From JBBATK01 sp046297095 (GTDB lineage: Bacteria; Bacteroidota; Ignavibacteria; Kapaibacteriales; NICIL-2), in the NCBI GenBank assembly GCA_046297095.1, contig JBKCNS010000051.1, forward strand, positions 1 through 64,000: DNA of 64,000 bases. The letters run 5' to 3'. The notes under the pieces are model-generated. The model was not told the DNA's origin and searched no databases. It saw only the letters and a program-made list of their open reading frames with translations. Positions 62,680-64,000 of the stretch are shown here, in pieces. The stretch's first letter is position 1. Each line of letters begins with the position of its first letter. The translations under genes were made by a program, and so were the position numbers.

Positions 62680-63240
62680 TCCGCGTTTTTTTTGCTTCCC
62701 TTCCTCTCCGCATACTCCTTCCCCGAGTTACCACATCCCATTAGCTGAACATGTTTTGGTGGAAAAAACCCGGCCGGGCGCGAATGTCCAATCGCAAAAA
62801 CCTTAATACGGACATATCAATCAGCATAGATTTTTCTCGAAAAAACTGACTTTAAAGCTATTCCGTAGCTGTTTTTTTGAAAAATAAGGCCAATTCGCAT
62901 ACTCAAAATTCATTCTTCGGGTACGTATTTCCGGGGCGTTAAGATCAATGAATGCAGAATGAAAAGTAACATCTTCGTGTTATAGCGCAGGGGCGTTCAT
63001 CCCTGTGAACGAAATGCGGGATCAGTCTACCTCTAGGGTTTCACGGCAGAAGGTACCCACATGTTTTCATCTTTACCCGGGCAGGAGCAGAGCGTTCCAA
63101 TCGGCCCGGTGTATCTGCTGTAAGGCAACACCTGAAAGCAACACCTGCGGCAGCAGCACTGCTACCGTTGGTACACAACCGTGAACTGTTACCTAGAGAA
63201 TCGAGCACGTCGCCATGCCCGCTGTTTCTTCACATAATCT
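62680..63240. other. About 560 bp of AT-rich non-coding DNA
   Basis: No protein-coding frame with family resemblance is seen. It holds a palindromic CCCGGCCGGG (around 62770-62779) and TGTCC/GGACA arms at 62785-62814. A hairpin AGCTA-loop-TAGCT at 62856-62870 is followed by seven T. The latter three together could be a small RNA with its terminator. The right part becomes GC-richer and leads into the ECF sigma gene. Confidence 0.5.
62856..62878 (+). terminator. Weak hairpin with T-run in the non-coding region
   Basis: AGCTA and TAGCT form a 5-bp stem with a 5-base loop followed by G and seven T. It is short, and no coding gene ends just before it, so it may end a small RNA or be fortuitous. 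Confidence 0.35.
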
Positions 63241-63768
63241 ATGGATGGACGTATGAGTACACCACCTGCCTGGCACGCTACCATGACTGCCGTTGCCGGA
63301 CAATTGTACCGCTCCTTCGGATACACATCGGCTCAAGACCGTGCCGATGCATTGCAAAATGCCCTCCTGCGATTGCTGTCGCTCCAGCGAACGTCGGGAC
63401 TGATAATGAACGATGATGACATGCGTAAATGGCTGCATTGTGTGGCCACGCGAATGCTTGTGGATTCACATCGAGGGCGGCGGTATCTGCAGAACTTTGC
63501 GGACTCCGCCGACACCGACGACGACATTCCTCTTGGCGTTCGGGAACACGCAACCACCGCTCCCGCAGCGGAATCCGATATAGGCATGGATATTGGCTCG
63601 GCCTTGTACCGCTTATCGCCTTCGCTGCGGTTTCCCTTTGAACTTCATTCGCAAGGTTTTAACTGCGAGGAAATTGCCGGCGTGCTGAATATCTCCAGAG
63701 ATGCCGCGCACAAGCGTGTTCAGCGCGCCCGCCGGGAGATGCGCCGCTATCTTCGGGATTACCTTTAG
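63241..63768 (+). CDS. ECF-type sigma factor
   Basis: This 175-residue protein has a degenerate sigma region 2 (QDRADALQNALLRLLSLQ, MRKWLHCVATRMLVDSHR) and a region 4 helix-turn-helix (LSPSLRFPFELHSQGFNCEE, then IAGVLNISRDAAHKRVQRAR). An acidic Asp/Ala-rich linker joins them. No anti-sigma gene is visible in the remaining 230 bp; the next frame is on the other strand. In-frame ATG codons lie at 63241 and 63253. Confidence 0.85.
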   Translation: MDGRMSTPPAWHATMTAVAGQLYRSFGYTSAQDRADALQNALLRLLSLQRTSGLIMNDDDMRKWLHCVATRMLVDSHRGRRYLQNFADSADTDDDIPLGVREHATTAPAAESDIGMDIGSALYRLSPSLRFPFELHSQGFNCEEIAGVLNISRDAAHKRVQRARREMRRYLRDYL

Positions 63769-63829
63769 TGTTACAGCAAACGCTACAGCACACGAATACG
63801 AATAATAAACTCAAGAGGCAGCACGATGC

Positions 63830-64000
63830 TTACAGCACTCCGATGCCTGCCTCTTTCCGCTCCTTCATCACACGTACTATTGTTTGCCACACCTGATCAA
63901 AGGGCAAAAGCTCCACCACTTCCGGCTCCCGGTGGTCGGTGATTAGGCGGCGCGTGCGCAGTTCTGCGGCAAGCCGCGCGGACTGCCGTTGTGTTTTCGC
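63830..64000 (-). CDS. 3' end of an unidentified gene (partial)
   Basis: An open frame enters from the right edge and ends at a TAA at 63830-63832, giving 56 residues with normal codon use. It contains RLAAELRTRRLITDHREPEV, then LPFDQVWQTIVRVMKER. The sequence is charged and helical; no family is recognised from this fragment. It is convergent with the ECF sigma gene, with 61 bp between their stops. Confidence 0.6.
   Translation of the reverse strand, partial: AKTQRQSARLAAELRTRRLITDHREPEVVELLPFDQVWQTIVRVMKERKEAGIGVL

Noticed and set aside
1..64000. tRNA, rRNA, CRISPR arrays, insertion sequences and prophage genes
   Set aside because: Looked for T-loop-like motifs, regularly spaced repeats, transposase and integrase motifs; none found that could be supported.

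Overview
The window is about 64 kb of chromosomal bacterial DNA at roughly 52-56% GC. Several features point to the Bacteroidota/Chlorobiota/Ignavibacteria-Kapabacteria side of the tree. There are five secreted proteins with type IX secretion (Por) C-terminal domains. Several genes carry TAnnTTTG boxes, the -7 element of the Bacteroidota primary sigma factor. The window also holds DUF4234 and DUF2752 proteins, YfiT, a CADD-like enzyme, a TamB-like outer-membrane biogenesis protein and an isolated fliH-fliI pair. The lineage is an inference; there is no rRNA, tRNA, CRISPR array or recognisable transposase.

Layout. 1-9.2 kb, minus strand: fliH-fliI, an iron-sulfur/FAD oxidoreductase, an Uup-like ABC-F ATPase, a Tat-exported class V aminotransferase and a Tat-exported metallo-beta-lactamase-fold protein cut by the window edge. 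9.4-12.1 kb, plus strand: the conserved rpmH-rnpA-yidD-yidC block. 12.2-15.3 kb: a four-helix membrane protein and a STAND-type ATPase. 15.4-18.0 kb, minus strand: an ECF sigma factor, an anti-sigma domain fused to an outer-membrane-type beta-barrel, and a lipoprotein, divergent from a large T9SS cargo protein (18.5-21.4 kb). 21.5-27.4 kb: aspartate aminotransferase, an M1 aminopeptidase with a T9SS tail, a thioredoxin-like lipoprotein, an EVE-domain protein and small membrane proteins. 27.6-33.5 kb, minus strand: a GT39-like glycosyltransferase, pyrD, ftsL-like and ftsI, outside any dcw cluster.

33.6-37.9 kb holds a di-haem peroxidase and a PhoX-like phosphatase of visibly lower GC. They lie between two exact 22-bp direct repeats, one of which contains the plsY ribosome binding site and start, so this looks like an insertion between the glycosyltransferase gene and plsY. 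37.9-47.4 kb is mostly housekeeping: plsY, an aldehyde dehydrogenase, dnaX, GDP-fucose synthase, an orphan HsdM-like protein without a visible catalytic motif, gmk and yicC. 47.7-61.8 kb: a 1381-residue BNR/PKD/LamG T9SS protein, radC, yfiT, a gingipain-fold-like T9SS protein, a 1533-residue TamB-like protein, a membrane protein and clpS. 61.9-64 kb: a CADD-like para-aminobenzoate synthase candidate, about 650 bp of AT-rich non-coding DNA, a second ECF sigma factor and the 3' end of an unidentified gene.

The main theme is the cell envelope and export: YidC, TamB, PlsY, FtsI/FtsL, Tat substrates, T9SS cargo and a sigma/anti-sigma system that appears to reach the outer membrane. The most unusual objects are the anti-sigma/beta-barrel fusion, the repeat-flanked insert and the orphan methyltransferase-like protein.
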